Origin: Comamonas sp. lk
GTDB lineage: Bacteria; Pseudomonadota; Gammaproteobacteria; Burkholderiales; Burkholderiaceae_C
Direction of reading: 5' to 3'
NCBI GenBank assembly: GCA_945925985.1
Contig: CAMELV010000001.1
Span: 1 to 64,000, forward strand
DNA: 64,000 bases
Shown: positions 17,805 through 26,263 of the stretch, in pieces
How the letters are laid out: the number at the start of each line of letters is the position of its first letter
Position numbering within the stretch: position 1 is the stretch's first letter
Made by a program: the position numbers and the translations under genes
Notes under the pieces: generated by a model
Told to the model about the DNA's origin: nothing
Databases searched by the model: none
What the model saw: the letters and a program-made list of their open reading frames with translations, nothing else

Positions 17805-18920
17805 TTACGCCGGATAGATAGCACCCAGTATGCGGGCGCCACGGGCGCCCGTAACTTTTTCCAGATTGCCGGGCTGACGTCGGACCGTCTGGCGCGCCAG
17901 CCAGGCAAAGGCCGCCGCCTCGACCTGTAAGGGCGGCAGCCCGCGAAGCCCAGTATCGATCACCTTGCGTGTCGGCAGCAGCGCCTGCAGCCGGCGCATC
18001 AGATGCTGGTTGTAGGCGCCACCGCCGCACACCAGCAATTCGCTGCTGGCCGGCGCATAGGTCTGCACCGCGTCCGCGCAGCTGTACGCAGTCAATTCGG
18101 CCAGCGACGCTTGGACGTCAGCTGAAGACACCGTGGCTGACGGTGCCAGAGCGGCAGCTAGCCACAGCGGGTTGAACAGGTCACGCCCCGTGCTCTTGGG
18201 TGGGCATTGGGCAAAGAAGGGTTCAGCCAGCATGCGGTTGAGCAGGTCGGCATCGACGCGTCCGCTGGCGGCCCAGGAGCCGTCGCCATCGAAAGTCTCG
18301 CCCTTGTGCTGCAAGCACCAGGCATCCAGCAACACGTTGCCTGGACCGCAGTCAAAGCCCAGAATCTCACCCTCATCTGCAGCGCCGAGTACCGTCAGAT
18401 TGGCCATGCCACCCAGGTTCAGCACAGCAACCTCGGACCCAGGGCGGCCAAACACCGCGCGGTGGAAGGCCGGTACAAGCGGCGCGCCTTGGCCGCCGGC
18501 TGCCACATCACGGCTGCGAAAATCGGCAATCACATCGATGCCGCACAACTCGGCCAGCAGCGCGGCGTTGTTCAACTGAAGCGTGTAGCCCGTTCCATCG
18601 AAGGCCTTCGGCTGGTGCCGAACCGTTTGGCCATGTGCTCCGATCGCCCGCACCGCGGCCGGAAAAACGCCCGCGAGCTTCAACAGCGCTTCCACCACCC
18701 CGGCATAGGCACGAGCCAAGGCGTTGGCGGCCAATGCGGCGCGATGCAGCTCATTGTGGCCAGTTTGGTTGAGGTCAAGGAGTTCATGGCGTAAGGCGGG
18801 CGGCATTGGTGCACTTGCGCCGGCCAGCACCGTCAGTTGTGTGTTGGAAAAATCGACCAGCACGCCGTCGACACCGTCCAGTGAGGTGCCGGACATCAGG
18901 CCCAGGTAGAGCTCAGTCAC
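17805..18920 (-). CDS. anmK: Anhydro-N-acetylmuramic acid kinase
   Basis: This 371-residue cytoplasmic enzyme phosphorylates and opens 1,6-anhydroMurNAc during peptidoglycan recycling. LGLMSGTSLDGVDGVLVDF is the family hallmark. LNLGGMANLTVLG, FDCGPGNVLLDAW and ELLVCGGGAYNQHLMRRL complete the ASKHA-type ATP site. It converges with erpA (16 bp) and follows the M23 endopeptidase gene by 20 bp on the same strand, forming a likely wall-turnover operon. Confidence 0.96.
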   Translation of the reverse strand: MTELYLGLMSGTSLDGVDGVLVDFSNTQLTVLAGASAPMPPALRHELLDLNQTGHNELHRAALAANALARAYAGVVEALLKLAGVFPAAVRAIGAHGQTVRHQPKAFDGTGYTLQLNNAALLAELCGIDVIADFRSRDVAAGGQGAPLVPAFHRAVFGRPGSEVAVLNLGGMANLTVLGAADEGEILGFDCGPGNVLLDAWCLQHKGETFDGDGSWAASGRVDADLLNRMLAEPFFAQCPPKSTGRDLFNPLWLAAALAPSATVSSADVQASLAELTAYSCADAVQTYAPASSELLVCGGGAYNQHLMRRLQALLPTRKVIDTGLRGLPPLQVEAAAFAWLARQTVRRQPGNLEKVTGARGARILGAIYPA

Positions 18921-18940
18921 GGCAAATGTCAGGCCTCGTT

Positions 18941-20335
18941 CTACTCGGCCGTGCTGGGCTGAAGGGCGGCTGCGCTGGCCAGTGCCACGCGAGTCCTCGC
19001 CGCAGCCTGATTGAATACCGGGCGTGCGGCGGCGCTTACCGGAACAGATTCGCTTTGCCGAGCAATCGTCAGCGGATCATGGTGTTGGCCATTAACCCGG
19101 AACTCAAAGTGCAGGTGCGGCCCAGTGGCCCAACCCGTGGCGCCGACGGCGCCGACGTTTTGGCCCTGGCTGACGCTTTGGCCCTTGCGCACCGAAATAC
19201 GGCTCAGATGCGCATAGACTGTGGTGTGCTGGTTGCGGTGCTTGACCATGACCACATTTCCAAAGCCATTTTGCACCCCGGCGAACTCGACAGTGCCATC
19301 GCCAACGCTGCGCACTGCTGTGCCGGTTGGCGCGGCGTAGTCAACGCCCAAGTGGGCACTCCAGGTTCGAAGGATAGGATGGAATCGCATCTTGAACCCG
19401 CTGGTGACCCGGGAGAATTCCATTGGAGACGCCAAGTAGGCGCGGCGCAAGCTTTGCCCGTCCAGCGTGTAATAACCACCCTTGCCAGCGGCCCCTGTTT
19501 CACGGAACCACATGGCCTGAAAGCTCTTGCCGCTGTTGACAAATTCTGCGCTTAAGACTCGTCCGGTCCGCAGAGGTTCGCCGTCACCTTCAAGCGTTTC
19601 ATAAACCACTGAGAAGCGGTCGCCCTTCCGCAGAGCTCGATGAAAATCGATGTCGCCGGCGAACATCTCGGCGACCTGGATGGCAATTGCGTCGGGGATG
19701 CGGGCCTCGTCGGTGGCGGCAAACAGCGAGCTCTGGATGGTGCCGCTGGCGAGCCGGACAGATGCCGTCAGGGCGGCGGTTTCCAGCCGTGACACAAAGC
19801 CGTTTGCCGACGACTCTATCACCAACCGTTTGAATTGACCGTCATCTTCGGGGCTCCAGCGTGCGCTGAGTTTGCGCAGGGCGTTCTGCTCGGTCGTCTC
19901 TGCATTGATGTTCCTTCCACTGCGGCCGAGCAAAAGGCGGGCGACCGGGTCGGTACGAAGAAAGTTGGCCGCAGCTGGGTCGTCTACGCCCAAACGACGC
20001 AGCAGGCTGTCGGCCGTGTCGGTGGAGCGGGTGAGGTCTGAGCGAAACAGGGTGAGCCCAGAACCGATCAGCGCAGGGACGGCAACCTGTTCAGGCAGAG
20101 GCACTACCTCAAGCACCTCTTGGGCCGTCAGATCTGCCGGGTCCGGAGCCAGGGTAGCCAGTGCATAAGTGGCACCCCCAGCCCCCAACAACACGCTGGC
20201 CAAAACGGCCACGACATGCTCCGGGTAGTGCGCCAATAACTGGCGGGACCACTGGATGCCACTTTGGGCGGCGGTAACGAGGCGATGAGGCAAAAGGCAG
20301 GCTTTCAGGGAAAAAACGGGACGCTGCGCGGACAA
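18941..20335 (-). CDS. M23 family murein endopeptidase
   Basis: This 464-residue inner-membrane-anchored or secreted peptidase cuts peptidoglycan cross-links. One transmembrane segment (about 40-65) is followed by an N-terminal regulatory region. The LytM/M23 domain has zinc motifs HLGVDYAAPTGT (HxxxD) and GPHLHFEFRVNG (HxH). Both zinc-ligand motifs are intact, so it should be active rather than a NlpD/EnvC-type activator. A CsgI/OapA-like motif region (HRALRKGDRFSVVYE) precedes it. It diverges from tyrS across 95 bp and leads into anmK. Confidence 0.93.
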   Translation of the reverse strand: MSAQRPVFSLKACLLPHRLVTAAQSGIQWSRQLLAHYPEHVVAVLASVLLGAGGATYALATLAPDPADLTAQEVLEVVPLPEQVAVPALIGSGLTLFRSDLTRSTDTADSLLRRLGVDDPAAANFLRTDPVARLLLGRSGRNINAETTEQNALRKLSARWSPEDDGQFKRLVIESSANGFVSRLETAALTASVRLASGTIQSSLFAATDEARIPDAIAIQVAEMFAGDIDFHRALRKGDRFSVVYETLEGDGEPLRTGRVLSAEFVNSGKSFQAMWFRETGAAGKGGYYTLDGQSLRRAYLASPMEFSRVTSGFKMRFHPILRTWSAHLGVDYAAPTGTAVRSVGDGTVEFAGVQNGFGNVVMVKHRNQHTTVYAHLSRISVRKGQSVSQGQNVGAVGATGWATGPHLHFEFRVNGQHHDPLTIARQSESVPVSAAARPVFNQAAARTRVALASAAALQPSTAE

Positions 20336-20430
20336 GAGGCTCAGACAGGGCGGGCGGCCGACTAAAATCCTAAGTGCGATTCAACGGTAAGTATAACTTC
20401 GCTGAACCCCCGTAACCCATCAAATCCCTT

Positions 20431-21675
20431 ATGAATCAAGCTTTGGCCTCCCAGTTTCCTGTGACGGATCGTGTTCGGGAGGCGCTCGCTGTGTCCCTTC
20501 GCGGCTGCGAGGAACTGATCCCGCAGGACGACTGGGTCAAGAAGCTGGCCCGCTCCGAAGCCACCGGCACGCCCTTGCGCATCAAGCTCGGGCTCGACCC
20601 AACCGCGCCTGATATCCATGTTGGGCATACCGTCGTGCTCAACAAAATGAGGCAGTTGCAGGACCTGGGTCACACCGTGATTTTTTTGATCGGCGACTTC
20701 ACCACGTTGATTGGCGACCCCTCCGGACGCAACAGCACCCGGCCGCCACTGACGCGAGAGCAGATTGAAAGCAACGCACAGACCTACTACCGCCAGGCCG
20801 CCATGGTGCTGGACCCGGCCAGGACCGAGATCCGCTACAACAGCGAATGGGGCGACGCCCTTGGTTCACGCGGCATGATCCAATTGGCGGCCCGCTACAC
20901 GGTGGCGCGGATGATGGAACGCAATGATTTCCACGATCGTTTCAAAGCCGGCACGCCGATCAGCGTGCATGAGTTCCTGTACCCGCTGATGCAAGGCTAT
21001 GACAGCGTGGCGCTCAAAAGCGACCTCGAGCTCGGCGGCACTGATCAAAAGTTCAACCTGCTGGTGGGGCGCCACTTGCAGGCGGAATACGGCCAGGAGC
21101 CGCAGTGCATCCTGACCATGCCGCTGCTCGAGGGGCTCGATGGCATTGAGAAAATGTCGAAAAGCAAGAACAACTACATCGGCATCTCGGAAGACGCGAA
21201 CACCATGTTTGCCAAGGTGCTAAGTATTTCTGACGTCCTCATGTGGCGCTGGTACACCCTGCTTAGCTTTCGGAGTCTGGCAGACATCGAGGCGCTCAAG
21301 GCCGAGGTAGAGGGGGGGCGTAACCCGAAAGATGCCAAGGTGGCTTTGGCACGCGAGATCACAGCGCGCTTTCATTCGCCGGCAGCCGCTGATCTCGCGG
21401 AGCAGGATTTCATCAACCGGAGCCAAGGCGGCGTTCCTGACGAGATCACTGAATTGACACTGCCTTTGGGCGTGGACGGTGCGGCGGTGGGGATTGGTGC
21501 GCTGCTCAAGCTGGCCGGGCTGGTGGCTTCCAGTGGCGAGGGCAACCGCCTGATTGACGGCGCTGGTGTGCGTATCGACACCAGTCTGGTCAGTGACAAG
21601 GGCCTCAAGCTGGGCGCTGGGACCTACGTGCTGCAAGTGGGCAAACGCCGCTTTGCCCGGGTTACGCTGGCTTGA
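20431..21675 (+). CDS. tyrS: Tyrosyl-tRNA synthetase
   Basis: This 414-residue class I synthetase charges tRNA-Tyr. The HIGH motif is HVGH within LDPTAPDIHVGHTVVLNKM, and KMSKS lies in DGIEKMSKSKNNYIGI. FNLLVGRHLQ and the C-terminal S4 RNA-binding domain (GVRIDTSLVSDKGLKLGAGT) are present. The stop overlaps by 14 bp the end of the broken histidine-kinase gene on the other strand. Confidence 0.97.
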   Translation: MNQALASQFPVTDRVREALAVSLRGCEELIPQDDWVKKLARSEATGTPLRIKLGLDPTAPDIHVGHTVVLNKMRQLQDLGHTVIFLIGDFTTLIGDPSGRNSTRPPLTREQIESNAQTYYRQAAMVLDPARTEIRYNSEWGDALGSRGMIQLAARYTVARMMERNDFHDRFKAGTPISVHEFLYPLMQGYDSVALKSDLELGGTDQKFNLLVGRHLQAEYGQEPQCILTMPLLEGLDGIEKMSKSKNNYIGISEDANTMFAKVLSISDVLMWRWYTLLSFRSLADIEALKAEVEGGRNPKDAKVALAREITARFHSPAAADLAEQDFINRSQGGVPDEITELTLPLGVDGAAVGIGALLKLAGLVASSGEGNRLIDGAGVRIDTSLVSDKGLKLGAGTYVLQVGKRRFARVTLA

Positions 21676-23539
21676 GTTTGTCTTGCCAACCTGCCTGATG
21701 GCGTAGCACCTGAACCATGTGGTTCAGCTCGACCGGTTTGGCCACATGCTCGTTCATACCGGCATCCAGGCACTCTTGCCGCTCGGCGGCCATGGCATTG
21801 GCGGTCATGGCCACAATGGGTAACTGTGTCAGGCCCAGCACCTCCCGGATGTGGCGGGTGGCGCTCAGGCCGTCCATGACGGGCATTTGCATGTCCATCA
21901 GTACGACGTCGTACATCGGATCGGCGGCAGCCATCTGAGTGATAGCGTCCAGTCCGTCATCGGCTGTGTGCACGACAGCGCCTTCTTTTTGCAGCAATTC
22001 GCGCGCCACCTGCTGATTGACCAAGTTGTCCTCCACCACCAGCAGCCTCATTCCCGCCAGGCGTTGGCCGGTGACCTTCAACTCAGGGCTTTTGCGCGGG
22101 GCATGGTCGGCCAGGGCGTCAACGATGGCATCCATCAACATCGAAGCAGTCACTGGCTTGATCAAGAAGCCATCGATCATCGCCCGATCTGACGGGCTTC
22201 GATCGACCAGCATCTCATTGCCATGGGCGCTGACCATCACCACCACGGGTCGTCGACCTGGCCAAGGCAGCTTGCGAATTCGCTGGCAGGTCTGCCAGCC
22301 ATCGAGGCCCGGCATTTGCCAATCCAGCAGCACCGCTTCATAGTGGATGCCCACGCTGGCCTGCTGCTGCAACCGGTCAATCGAGGCCTCCCCGCTGATG
22401 CAGGCATCCACTGTCCAGCCCAGCGACAGCCCCATGCGTTCAAGTACAGCACGGGCAGTGGGATTGTCATCGACCATAAGAACGCGCCAGCCTTTTGATG
22501 GGTCTTGGACTGGCACCCGTGCGCCATTAACGGCAGGCGCCACCGGCAGCGTGATGGAAAAATGAAACCGGCTGCGAACGCCGAGGTGGCTTTCCAATTG
22601 GAGCGTCCCGCCCATCATAGAGACCAGCGACTGACTGATAGCAACGCCCAGGCCAGTGCCGCCGAAGCGGCGCGAGGTGGAGGCCTCGGCTTGCGTAAAG
22701 CCGGTGAAGATGCGGGACTGGTTCTCTGGAGAGATGCCGATGCCGGTGTCGCGAACCGCGAATTGCAGGGTCGCCTCGCTGGCACTGGACTGCAGCAGCA
22801 GGACGCTCACCACCACTTCGCCCTTGGCCGTGAATTTGATGCCATTGCCGCCCAGGTTGATCAGCACCTGGCGCGAGCGCAGGGCATCGCCGACCAGGTG
22901 AGGCGGAATGGTTGGGTCGATGTCAAACAGCACATCCACCTGATCATGGTTGATGCCGGCCGACAGGATCACCGACAGATCGCGCAACAACTGATCAATT
23001 CGGAAAGGTTGCGGGTCCAGGGCGAGCTTGCCGGCTTCCACCTTGGCCAAATCCAAAATGTCATCGAGCAGGCCCAGCAGCGATCGGGCTGCGCGTTCGG
23101 TTTTTTCGACGTAATCGGTCTGCTGGGTGTCAAGAGGGGTGTGCTGCAAAAGTGCCGACATGCCCAGGATGGCATTCATGGGGGTGCGAATTTCATGGCT
23201 CATGTTGGCCAGGAATCGGCTCTTGGCCAACATCGCCTCTTCGGCGAGCTCCCGGGCCCGGACAATTTCAGTAATGTCGATCCGAAACCCAACGGTATGG
23301 CCATCCGCCATCCGTCGGTCAACGATGCGCAGGGTGCGACCACTGTCAATTTTTTGAATCAGTGTGCTGTCGCCGCTGAGGTGGATTGCCAGGCGTTCGG
23401 CCACCCAGGCTTCTTCCCGGCCGATGCCGCCAGGTATTGCCCGCGTGCCGCACGTTCGCGAGCCAAATACTCGAACGTGGCCCCAGGCACCATCAGATCG
23501 GCCGAAGTTGCATACACCTGCCGATACCTGTCGATGCAA
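21662..23539 (-). CDS. C-terminal fragment: PAS end, HisKA, HATPase, two REC domains
   Basis: From about 23415 downward the frame reads [15 protein letters not shown], the second half of a PAS-7 domain. The H-box [18 protein letters not shown], the ATPase N and G boxes ([28 protein letters not shown]) and two receivers follow. Receiver 1 contains [12 protein letters not shown] and receiver 2 contains [12 protein letters not shown]. No HPt domain follows. The first 40-odd codons of the longest frame are out-of-frame noise. The kinase core looks intact but lacks its sensor and a proper start. Confidence 0.6.
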   Translation of the reverse strand: MHRQVSAGVCNFGRSDGAWGHVRVFGSRTCGTRAIPGGIGREEAWVAERLAIHLSGDSTLIQKIDSGRTLRIVDRRMADGHTVGFRIDITEIVRARELAEEAMLAKSRFLANMSHEIRTPMNAILGMSALLQHTPLDTQQTDYVEKTERAARSLLGLLDDILDLAKVEAGKLALDPQPFRIDQLLRDLSVILSAGINHDQVDVLFDIDPTIPPHLVGDALRSRQVLINLGGNGIKFTAKGEVVVSVLLLQSSASEATLQFAVRDTGIGISPENQSRIFTGFTQAEASTSRRFGGTGLGVAISQSLVSMMGGTLQLESHLGVRSRFHFSITLPVAPAVNGARVPVQDPSKGWRVLMVDDNPTARAVLERMGLSLGWTVDACISGEASIDRLQQQASVGIHYEAVLLDWQMPGLDGWQTCQRIRKLPWPGRRPVVVMVSAHGNEMLVDRSPSDRAMIDGFLIKPVTASMLMDAIVDALADHAPRKSPELKVTGQRLAGMRLLVVEDNLVNQQVARELLQKEGAVVHTADDGLDAITQMAAADPMYDVVLMDMQMPVMDGLSATRHIREVLGLTQLPIVAMTANAMAAERQECLDAGMNEHVAKPVELNHMVQVLRHQAGWQDKLKPA

Positions 23540-24849
23540 TAAACCATCCTATCTTCGGCATCAAACAGCACAAAGGCCTCGTCAATGGTGTCGATGGCGC
23601 CGCGCAGCAACTGCTCCTGCTGTGCAGCCCGGTTCTCGGCTTGGTGGCGGGCCGTCACATCGTTTCTGATGCAGACGTACTTTTCGATTTGGCCATCCGT
23701 TCCTCGGAATGGTGCGATCACTGTATCGGCCCAGAACAGGGTGCCGTCCTTGGCCCGATCGCAGACTTCGCCATGCCAGACATCCCCCGCCTCGATCCTC
23801 TGCCACATTGCGGCCCAGAAGCCATCGGCCTGCTGGCCAGAGCTGATCAGGCTGTGACTTTGCCCCAACAGTTCGTCTCGGCTGCAGCCGCTTGTGCGGC
23901 AAAACCGATCGTTGACCAAGGTGATACGGCCACTGGTGTCGGTGATGGACACTAGGGAATGCAGGTCAAGCGCGAGCAGCAGCATCTCTTTGTCGCGCAG
24001 GGCTGCTTCCAAAAGCCCTTGCGTCTGCCGCCGCTCAGTCACGTCGATGGCCAAACCCAAAAAGCCCTGGAGCGACCCGTCAACATCTTGGAGTGGCTGA
24101 AACTGGAATTCGACCCATCTTTCTTCGCCGTTGCCACGGGTGATCAGCAAGTCCTCCTGAATCGCACGACCAGCCACTAAGGCCGTGGACAAGCGTTCCA
24201 CGGTTTCTGGCGTCAGGTTTCGGGTCAGCCCAATTTCGACGGGTCGGCGTCCGACCACGGCGGCCGCCTTGAGGCCAGCAAGCCGCTCGAACCCGCTATT
24301 GACCCAGGTGATGTGCCGTTGGGTGTCCATGAGCAGCACCGCGTTGGTGGTTTCCTGTGCGACCAGGCCAAGCTTTTCGACCTCGGCGCCCATGCGCTGC
24401 GCCAATTGCTCTGCGCGCCGTCGCAGTGTGACCTGCTGCCACAGTACCCCAGCCAACAGAAAGGTCATCACCATGGTGCCCATCAATCGTATCCAGGGTA
24501 TCCAGGGCGGAAACAGCGCGTCAAATGCGGGGGTGGTTTGGGCGTGAAGCGTGAACTCGTGCCCCACAAGCGTCACCGTATCGCGGGCTGTGAGTTGCGG
24601 ACCCGCCATTCGATGGGTTGTTGTTGCCAAGTCGCCTATGCTCGGCCCGGTTCTAAAAAGCGGGGGTCCCGCAGGCGTGGTGCCGCCGGCATCGAAAAAT
24701 TCGATGTCAATCCGCCGTTCGGGCGCGCCGAAAAGGCCCGCCATCATTTTGTCGAACGTCACCAGTGAAAAGACCAGGCCCAGCAGTCCTGCGCGTCGGT
24801 CCTCTGGCGTCTTGAAGGCGCTGCCGCTCGAGTAGACGGGAAGAACCAT
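23359..24849 (-). CDS. Middle fragment: CHASE end, TM segment, PAS domains
   Basis: The frame is open from about 24930. It reads TLASQTGEAG and LLMVLPVYSSG, the end of a CHASE domain, then the membrane segment LMGTMVMTFLLAGVLW near residue 130. PAS domains with PAC motifs (GFLGLAIDVTERR, KYVCIRNDVTARH) follow. It breaks off in [10 protein letters not shown], exactly where the neighbouring frame resumes with GREEAWV. The ATG at 24849 is internal to CHASE and is unlikely to be a genuine start. Confidence 0.55.
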   Translation of the reverse strand: MVLPVYSSGSAFKTPEDRRAGLLGLVFSLVTFDKMMAGLFGAPERRIDIEFFDAGGTTPAGPPLFRTGPSIGDLATTTHRMAGPQLTARDTVTLVGHEFTLHAQTTPAFDALFPPWIPWIRLMGTMVMTFLLAGVLWQQVTLRRRAEQLAQRMGAEVEKLGLVAQETTNAVLLMDTQRHITWVNSGFERLAGLKAAAVVGRRPVEIGLTRNLTPETVERLSTALVAGRAIQEDLLITRGNGEERWVEFQFQPLQDVDGSLQGFLGLAIDVTERRQTQGLLEAALRDKEMLLLALDLHSLVSITDTSGRITLVNDRFCRTSGCSRDELLGQSHSLISSGQQADGFWAAMWQRIEAGDVWHGEVCDRAKDGTLFWADTVIAPFRGTDGQIEKYVCIRNDVTARHQAENRAAQQEQLLRGAIDTIDEAFVLFDAEDRMVYCIDRYRQVYATSADLMVPGATFEYLARERAARGQYLAASAGKKPGWPNAWQSTSAATAH

Positions 24850-24871
24850 CAGCAGTGGGGGAGGCAGGCCT

Positions 24872-25135
24872 TCAGATCCGGCCTCCCCCGTCTGACTGGC
24901 TAGGGTGGCTGCGCCGCACCATCTCGGCGGTCAGTCGTTCAACCTCATGACGGAATTCCGCTTGCTTGTTGGTTTGAATGTCGGCGTGCGCGCGCCAGCC
25001 CAACACAGCGGCTAAGCATGCCCCCGCCAAAAAAAACCAATGCGGGCAGCCATGTCCCCAGACGCTCAGCCAGCTGCAGCCAGGCGCTGGCGTGTGGCCT
25101 GGCTCGGCCGGACTGAGAGACGACACAGGACGCAT
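24872..25135 (-). CDS. N-terminal fragment: TM segment and start of CHASE
   Basis: This 87-codon frame has one hydrophobic segment (WFFLAGACLAAVLGW) followed by ADIQTNKQAEFRHEVERLTAEMVRR, which resembles the opening helix of CHASE sensor domains. The frame then ends within 13 codons. It is best read as the amino-terminal remnant of the downstream kinase, not an independent gene. Confidence 0.5.
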   Translation of the reverse strand: MRPVSSLSPAEPGHTPAPGCSWLSVWGHGCPHWFFLAGACLAAVLGWRAHADIQTNKQAEFRHEVERLTAEMVRRSHPSQSDGGGRI

Positions 25136-25352
25136 GGTTCAGCTAGAGAAAACTCGTTGTCAAAAATGGCCGTGGCTGGGGGATGCGTCTTTGGGATGCT
25201 GGGGTTTCGGCACACTAGCCTGACCTATGTAACCGAGACTGCCGCAGAATCGCCGTGTTGCAACGCGTCCGGCGGGCACGTGTCCTGGTGGTTGACGAAC
25301 TGGCCGGAGAGATTGCCGCCGGGTAGATGGTGCCGGTTATGATCGTTCGAAC

Positions 25353-25384
25353 AGAACCGCCTGCCGGGCGGCTTCTTGTTTTTT
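25353..25384 (+). terminator. Terminator-like hairpin in the leader of the PhnD-like gene
   Basis: AGAA-CCGCC pairs with GGCGG-c-TTCT across a 5-nt loop, followed by TTGTTTTTT. The structure ends about 14 nt before the start codon and next to the ribosome binding site CCGGAG. TATGAT at 25338-25343 could be a -10 box, which would put the hairpin at the extreme 5' end of the transcript. From 25136 to 25337 no gene was recognised. Confidence 0.5.
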
Positions 25385-25397
25385 CCGGAGTAAAGCC

Positions 25398-26258
25398 ATG
25401 CGTGTGATTGTGTCCCTCAAGCGGGCGATATCGGTTTTTGGCATGGTTGTATGGGGCCTCACGCTGCTGGCGCCGGCGGCGGCCCAGCAAAGCACCACTC
25501 ATTTTCGGATCGGGGTCCTGCCCAACGTCAGCGCCAGACTGATCCTGACCAGCTACCAGCCCATGCGCGAGTATTTTGAGCGGGAACTCAAACGGGGTGT
25601 AGACATCGCCACTGCGCCAGATTTTCGGGCTTTTGCCGAGAACACCCGGCGTGGCGATTACCACCTGATCGTGACGGCGGCTAACCTGGGGCGGCTGGCT
25701 CAAGTAGACAGCAACTGGCATCCGCTGGCCATCTACGACCCCAAAATACCAGCCATCGTGGTGGCCTTGGCCGACAACCCCAACGCCTCGGTCACGCAGT
25801 TGCGTGGTAAGTCTCTGGCCTTGGCCAACCCCCAATCGCTGGTGGCGTTGGCTGGTTTGGAGTGGCTGAGTGGACAGGGCCTACGCCATGGTGCTGATTT
25901 CAAAACTGTGACAGCCGCCAACGACGACAGTTTGGGTGCGGTATTGCGGACGGGCGAGGCGCCACTGGCCATCATGAGCATGGGCGAGTTTCGCGCCAAA
26001 CCAGAGGCCATGCGGAACACCCTTCGCATCGTCACTGAAATCGCTAAATTGCCAGGCTTCCTGGTGATGGCCAGCCCGGAGCTCCCGGCGGCTGATCGAC
26101 AACGTCTGAAGACCTTGATCCTGGCTTTTCCCCAAACAGAGGAAGGTAAAAAATTCTTTGTTTTGTCGGGTTTTACCCATATCCGTGAAGTGGCTGAGCC
26201 CGAACTCAAAACCTTGGATGCGTTCAATGACGTCACCCGCAAGGGGCTGGGTGGCTGA
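25398..26258 (+). CDS. PhnD-like phosphate/phosphonate ABC-type periplasmic binding protein
   Basis: This 286-residue secreted protein has a signal peptide ending in APAAAQQ. The PhnD/SsuA-like two-lobe start FRIGVLPNVSARLILTSYQPMREYFERELKRGV is followed by DYHLIVTAANLGRLAQ, LRGKSLALANPQSLVALAG and the C-terminal GKKFFVLSGFTHIREV. No ABC permease or ATPase is adjacent. A sensor kinase gene begins 5 bp downstream, so it probably presents a ligand to the kinase. CCGGAG precedes the ATG at 7 nt. The ligand may be an oxyanion, but this is not proven. Confidence 0.85.
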   Translation: MRVIVSLKRAISVFGMVVWGLTLLAPAAAQQSTTHFRIGVLPNVSARLILTSYQPMREYFERELKRGVDIATAPDFRAFAENTRRGDYHLIVTAANLGRLAQVDSNWHPLAIYDPKIPAIVVALADNPNASVTQLRGKSLALANPQSLVALAGLEWLSGQGLRHGADFKTVTAANDDSLGAVLRTGEAPLAIMSMGEFRAKPEAMRNTLRIVTEIAKLPGFLVMASPELPAADRQRLKTLILAFPQTEEGKKFFVLSGFTHIREVAEPELKTLDAFNDVTRKGLGG

Positions 26259-26263
26259 AACAC

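Larger units (their letters stand above)
21662..25135 (-). pseudogene. Disrupted CHASE-PAS hybrid histidine kinase
   Basis: Three frames on the minus strand together spell one hybrid kinase: a membrane segment and the start of a CHASE domain (25135-24872), the end of CHASE plus a second membrane segment and PAS domains (about 24930-23415), and the last PAS half, HisKA, HATPase and two receivers (about 23420-21662). Between the first two frames most of the CHASE domain (roughly 120-150 residues, judged by family length) is gone and the frame changes. The second break is a single-base-type shift inside a PAS domain at 23413-23422. One break could be a sequence error, but two, including a large deletion, favour a decayed gene. 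Confidence 0.72.

Noticed and set aside
22505..23542. 345-codon plus-strand frame opposite the broken kinase
   Set aside because: It is antisense to recognisable HisKA and HATPase motifs and has no domain of its own.
25028..25040. Eight-A tract near the start of the broken kinase as a third frameshift
   Set aside because: The alternative frame gives WLQLAERLGTWLPALVFF, which looks membrane-like. It has no start codon after an in-frame stop, and the annotated frame is also plausible, so a third lesion is not claimed.
25215..25835. 206-codon minus-strand frame across the leader and PhnD-like gene
   Set aside because: It crosses the leader hairpin and is antisense to a gene with a clear signal peptide and family motifs.
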